Shown one piece after another: positions 63,550-64,000 of a DNA stretch of 64,000 nt (the stretch's first letter is position 1; each line of letters begins with the position of its first letter). The notes beneath the pieces are model-generated. The model saw only the letters and a list, made by a program, of their open reading frames with translations, was not told the DNA's origin and ran no database searches. Source of the stretch: Isoetes taiwanensis (taxonomy: Eukaryota; Streptophyta; Lycopodiopsida; Isoetales; Isoetaceae); NCBI GenBank assembly GCA_021234155.1, contig JAJEKV010000113.1:680001-744000 (forward strand), read 5' to 3'. A program made the translations under genes and the position numbers.

Positions 63550-64000
63550 TCATCCCTTTTTTGCCAAATACTTAATGTTATTGCAATGAGTGTGAGCTAA
63601 CCTGTTGTGCCATAGCTCTGTGTCAGAATTAATAATGCAATTTATGCTGTTTTTAATTATCCCCTCCATTTGAAAAAGATTTCCAAATCTTTTAGCATAA
63701 AACTTCAATATATTATCAAGATAAATGCTACATCCTTTTGAATCAAAGTTTATCTTGTATCCCAAGTCAACAAGTTGACTAACAGAGATCAAGTTTTTGA
63801 TCAAAGTAGGTACACACAAGACATTTTCTATGTCAACAACATTTCCATCTAAATCTATCAGCTGCAATAATCCAGATCCTTCAGCAAGTTGTACTTCTCC
63901 ATTTCCAACTTGAATTTTGCTTTTTCGAGTTGCATCAATGCCTTGAAGTAGATCAGTAGTTTGTACTACTGATCTCTCAGCTCCACTATCAACTACAACC
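63550..64000 (-). CDS. copia protease and pre-integrase domain, runs off the window
   Basis: From the window edge the minus strand reads VVVDSGAERSVVQTTDLL, with the aspartic protease DSGA site at about 63980-63990. IQVGNGEVQLAEGSG and the pre-integrase region follow: DIENVLCVPTLIKNLISVSQ, LGYKINFDSKGC and WHNRLAHTHCNNIKYL (HHCC histidines). A stop at about 63550 separates it from the integrase frame. Confidence 0.9.
   Translation of the reverse strand, partial: VVVDSGAERSVVQTTDLLQGIDATRKSKIQVGNGEVQLAEGSGLLQLIDLDGNVVDIENVLCVPTLIKNLISVSQLVDLGYKINFDSKGCSIYLDNILKFYAKRFGNLFQMEGIIKNSINCIINSDTELWHNRLAHTHCNNIKYLAKKG

Larger units (their letters stand above)
60226..64000 (-). mobile_element. Ty1/copia retrotransposon, 3' part, well preserved
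   Basis: On the minus strand, protease (from the window edge), pre-integrase, integrase, RT and RNase H lead to a 3' LTR. It abuts the 5'-truncated end of the LINE at about 60210. Only a few frame breaks are present, so it is younger than the copia at 5-9 kb. The 5' LTR and gag lie beyond base 64000. Confidence 0.93.

Overview
This is land-plant nuclear DNA. Coding fragments are split by GT-AG introns. LTR retrotransposons of plant copia, chromovirus and Athila/Tat-like types are primed from a tRNA-Met-type site. PPR, presequence-protease and MULE/SWIM fragments are present. The mix of LINEs, MULE-like SWIM proteins and PPR debris resembles a large, repeat-rich genome such as a fern or another non-seed plant, but nothing here fixes the species. 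About three quarters of the window is transposon sequence, much of it nested.

Layout. 1-4770: 3' half of a + strand Ty3/gypsy element whose pol frame continues into an unrecognised domain and a coiled-coil ORF. 5170-9190: decayed minus-strand Ty1/copia with its priming site and 5' LTR. 9.2-13.64 kb: old host DNA with a duplicated gene-5' module, a short poly(A) retroposon with a 15-bp target duplication, a PPR fragment and four exons of a presequence protease (PreP) gene. 13.64-30.3 kb: a minus-strand LINE split by a 14.9-kb chromovirus (13906-28804, target duplication AATAC), which is itself split by a 1.7-kb terminal-inverted-repeat transposon (17887-19601).

The chromovirus is the most interesting object. 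Between its 5' LTR and gag it carries two extra genes on its own coding strand. One encodes a histone H3-fold protein: an MARTK start, a long charged tail and an H3 core that ends at 25293. The other (23029-24565) is unrecognised. Each extra gene has its own TATA box, and upstream of each lies a pair of about 65-bp hairpins spaced about 190-200 bp. The integrase carries a chromodomain, so one element encodes both a probable histone-tail reader and a histone-like protein.

30.3-38 kb: mostly non-coding DNA with short PPR and LINE-tail remnants. 38-40.6 kb: a MULE/SWIM transposase-like gene split by a LINE. 40.7-41.5 kb: a minisatellite. 43.3-44.8 kb: a spliced minus-strand Ulp1/C48-like peptidase gene. 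45.0-47.7 kb: a CACTA-like end, a palindromic tandem array, a double-palindrome MITE and local duplications. 47.9-49.0 kb: an L1-like insertion with target duplication, next to a tRNA-derived SINE. 49-57.6 kb: low-density DNA with one plausible small nuclear-protein gene at 53.3 kb. 57.6-60.2 kb: a 5'-truncated LINE ending in a (GGAA)n tail. 60.2-64.0 kb: the 3' part of a well-preserved minus-strand copia element running off the window.

Many reading frames in GC-rich transposon DNA carry single-base shifts. The two chromovirus LTRs differ repeatedly where one has CAG/CTG and the other CG/CGG. This suggests some frameshifts may be sequencing artefacts rather than decay.
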